A stretch of 6,688 bases of DNA from Campylobacterales bacterium (lineage in GTDB: Bacteria > Campylobacterota > Campylobacteria > Campylobacterales > Arcobacteraceae): contig JADHTT010000048.1 of the NCBI GenBank assembly GCA_016784825.1, forward strand, positions 1 to 6,688, written 5' to 3'. Positions within the stretch are counted from its first letter, which is position 1, and every line of letters starts with the position of its first letter. The position numbers and the translations under genes are program-made. The notes under the pieces are model-generated. The model ran no database searches. It was given only the letters and a program-made list of their open reading frames with translations, and was not told where the DNA came from. Of this stretch, positions 5,397-6,688 are shown one piece after another.

Positions 5397-5774
5397 ATGT
5401 TAAAAATAGCTATACTTATTAGTTTACCAATATCCTATCTTAGTTCTAATCTCATAGGAGAAATTAATTCATCTTTTATTACTCAAAAAGAATATGGAAA
5501 GATGCTATATGAAAATCCACGAGGGATAGGATGTAATAAATGCCATGGAGATAATGCAAAAGGCTCTTTTATAGCCTCATATAAGCATAAGTCAAAAAAC
5601 GAAATAACTAAAAAATCATACACTATCACAGCCCCAGATATTAGAAATATTGAGTTTGGAATATTTAAAAAAGTAGTGAATAGGCAAAAAAACAATATAT
5701 CAATTATGCCAACATATTTTCTTACAGATGATGAATTGAAATCTATTCATTTTTATTTAAAAAGTTTTAAATAA
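5397..5774 (+). CDS. Small periplasmic monoheme cytochrome c (class I type)
   Basis: This is probably an electron-transfer protein of the periplasm. From ATG at 5397 it has 125 residues. MLKIAILISLPISYLSS (1-17) looks like a Sec signal peptide, leaving a mature protein of roughly 105 residues. The heme-binding motif is CNKCH at 46-50, within GIGCNKCHGDNAKG. MPTYFLTDDELKSIHFYL (104-121) supplies the likely axial ligand Met104 and the closing helix of class I cytochromes c. An in-frame GTG at 5373 would add eight residues (MNIIYNYH). I prefer 5397 because the shorter form begins right at the signal peptide, but neither start has a Shine-Dalgarno. The mature chain is lysine-rich, suggesting an acidic redox partner. 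No oxidase or dehydrogenase gene is adjacent, so its partner is unknown. It is divergent from plsY and converges on fusA. Confidence 0.87.
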   Translation: MLKIAILISLPISYLSSNLIGEINSSFITQKEYGKMLYENPRGIGCNKCHGDNAKGSFIASYKHKSKNEITKKSYTITAPDIRNIEFGIFKKVVNRQKNNISIMPTYFLTDDELKSIHFYLKSFK

Positions 5775-5800
5775 AAAAAGCCCCATCTTTCGATGAGGCT
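5773..5800 (-). terminator. Rho-independent terminator, minus strand, next to the cytochrome stop
   Basis: On the minus strand AGCCTCATC (complement of 5792-5800) pairs with GATGGGGCT (complement of 5779-5787) around a GAAA tetraloop, followed by seven T (complement of 5773-5779, partly in the stem end). One pair is U-G, which on the plus strand becomes an A-C mismatch without a U tract. It therefore ends transcription coming from fusA, about 125 nt past the fusA stop, and overlaps the cytochrome stop codon. Confidence 0.85.
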
Positions 5801-5826
5801 AAGTTACATTTCTATAGTGCTATTCA

Positions 5827-5879
5827 GACATTCTGGTGCAATAACGAAATTAAAAATTTCTATTACACAACAGAATCTC
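5827..5879. repeat. Long imperfect hairpin in the cytochrome c-fusA gap
   Basis: GA-ATTCTG-GTG-AATA-GAAATT (5827-5851) pairs with AATTTC-TATT-CAC-CAGAAT-TC (5855-5879) around a three-A loop (5852-5854). The stem has 21 Watson-Crick pairs, one position (5839/5865) that is G-U only on the minus strand, one C-C mismatch (5829/5877) and two 2-nt bulges (5844-5845 and 5869-5870). There is no U tract, so it is not a plain terminator. It may be a structured 3' UTR, part of a small RNA, or a dispersed palindromic repeat. Confidence 0.6.
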
Positions 5880-5929
5880 GTTAATTGCTAAAAGAGTGAA
5901 GAAATTCACTCTTTTTATACGCAATTAAC
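5880..5929. terminator. Double-stem hairpin at the fusA 3' end, terminator for the plus strand
   Basis: The inner stem AAAAGAGTGAA (5890-5900) and TTCACTCTTTT (5905-5915) is 11 perfect base pairs around GAAA. Five T at 5912-5916 make it a reasonable plus-strand terminator for the cytochrome gene. An outer 9-bp stem, GTTAATTGC (5880-5888) and GCAATTAAC (5921-5929), encloses it and contains the fusA stop codon. On the minus strand only four T end the stem, so termination of fusA here would be partial. Confidence 0.7.
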
Positions 5930-6688
5930 CATTTCTCTTTTTCATAATCTCTTCAGCTACATTCTTTGGAACTTCCATGTACTGATCAAAGATCATTGAA
6001 TAAGTTGCTCTACCTTGAGACATAGATCTTAAGTCTGTAGAATAACCGAACATTTCTGCTAATGGAACTAATGCAACAACTAGTTTAACACCAGCTCTGT
6101 CATCCATAGACTGAACTTGTCCTCTTCTTTTGTTACAATCACCAATAACATCACCCATATAATCTTCTGGAGTTTCAATTTCAACTCTCATCATAGGCTC
6201 AAGAATACAAGCTTGTGCTGTACCTTGTCTACAACCAGCTTTGAATCCCATAGAAGCAGCAAGTTTGAATGCCATTTCAGATGAATCAACATCATGGTAA
6301 GAACCATCATAAACTGTAACTCTAATATCAACTAGAGGATAACCAGCTAGAATACCACCTTGCATTGTTTCTCTACAACCTTTTTCAACAGCTGGAATAT
6401 ATTCTTTTGGAATAGATCCACCTTTGATCTCAGATACAAATTCGAAACCTTCTTCATTTGTCTCTTCAGCAGTCATAGGCTCAATTTTAAGATAAACATG
6501 TCCATATTGACCTTTACCACCAGATTGTTTAGAGTACTTGTACTCTTGATCAACAGCGTTTTTAATTGTTTCTCTATAAGCAACTTGAGGAGCACCAACT
6601 TCAGCTTCTACACTAAATTCTCTTTTCATTCTATCTACAAGAATCTCTAGGTGAAGCTCACCCATTCCTGAAATAATAGTTTGACCAG
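5925..6688 (-). CDS. fusA: Elongation factor G, C-terminal part (start outside the window)
   Basis: EF-G is the GTPase that moves tRNAs and mRNA through the ribosome. The window holds 253 complete codons of the 3' end, roughly the last third of a protein of about 700 residues. The GTPase domain is not in view. The reading frame runs through the window edge: the codons before the internal Met at 6665 read GQTIISG, giving the conserved [15 protein letters not shown] of domain III. Counting from that Met, [15 protein letters not shown] (49-63) begins domain [17 protein letters not shown] (82-96) and the decoding-site tip [10 protein letters not shown] (121-130) follow. Domain V is [20 protein letters not shown] (155-174) to [18 protein letters not shown] (203-220). 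The C terminus is MKKRNG with TAA at 5925-5927 inside a hairpin. All family landmarks are intact. The upstream str-operon neighbours cannot be seen. Confidence 0.98.
   Translation of the reverse strand, partial: GQTIISGMGELHLEILVDRMKREFSVEAEVGAPQVAYRETIKNAVDQEYKYSKQSGGKGQYGHVYLKIEPMTAEETNEEGFEFVSEIKGGSIPKEYIPAVEKGCRETMQGGILAGYPLVDIRVTVYDGSYHDVDSSEMAFKLAASMGFKAGCRQGTAQACILEPMMRVEIETPEDYMGDVIGDCNKRRGQVQSMDDRAGVKLVVALVPLAEMFGYSTDLRSMSQGRATYSMIFDQYMEVPKNVAEEIMKKRNG

Noticed and set aside
5483..5695. 70-residue minus-strand ORF opposite the cytochrome gene
   Set aside because: It is a shadow of the cytochrome frame, which has the CxxCH heme motif and a signal peptide.
6360..6650. 96-residue plus-strand ORF opposite fusA
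   Set aside because: It is antisense to a fully conserved EF-G region, and its Phe/Ser-rich translation is typical of a shadow frame.
1..6688. Defence island, prophage, insertion sequence or CRISPR array
   Set aside because: I looked on both strands and saw no transposase, integrase, long terminal repeats, regularly spaced repeats or defence-type domains. Apart from two uncertain genes, everything is core metabolism or information processing. The tRNA-Cys has no integrase or tRNA-fragment repeat beside it.

Overview
The window is an ordinary, AT-rich bacterial chromosomal segment with tightly packed housekeeping genes. It most likely comes from a Campylobacterota (Epsilonproteobacteria) member, and the protein style suggests an Arcobacter-like genus. 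The pointers are an ATP synthase subunit a gene standing apart from the other ATP synthase genes, menaquinone synthesis by the futalosine route (MqnE), a medium-length single-ACT threonine ammonia-lyase, a small periplasmic c-type cytochrome, and promoters recognisable mainly by their -10 box. The phylum call is fairly safe. The genus call is inference.

Layout. Positions 1-2786 are all on the minus strand, read right to left: ilvA (1581-2786), atpB (827-1513), a strong intrinsic terminator (766-798), a ThiE-like protein (202-756), then the first 52 codons of dnaE (1-157). From 2872 the plus strand carries tRNA-Cys(GCA), a small membrane-anchored protein of unknown function (3008-3325) and mqnE (3325-4380). 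The last two are joined by a 1-nt TAATG overlap. Converging on mqnE is a minus-strand pair, plsY (4697-5320) then folB (4386-4697), also joined by TAATG. A periplasmic monoheme cytochrome c (plus, about 5397-5774) is divergent from plsY. It converges on the 3' part of fusA (5925-6688, minus, 5' end outside the window).

The genes belong to separate core processes: replication (dnaE), translation (tRNA-Cys, fusA), energy conservation (atpB, mqnE, cytochrome c), membrane lipid synthesis (plsY), folate synthesis (folB) and isoleucine synthesis or threonine catabolism (ilvA). I see no mobile element, CRISPR array or defence system, and no stretch over 300 bases without a gene.

The least explained parts are small. 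The 150-bp gap between the cytochrome gene and fusA is almost wholly foldable into three successive hairpins, and the best terminator for each converging gene lies on the far side of the gap. A strong terminator ends only 9 nt before the start codon of the ThiE-like gene, whose predicted active site is degenerate. An uncharacterised membrane protein is translationally coupled to mqnE. A 10 to 11-bp periodic GATATT repeat lies just upstream of ilvA.
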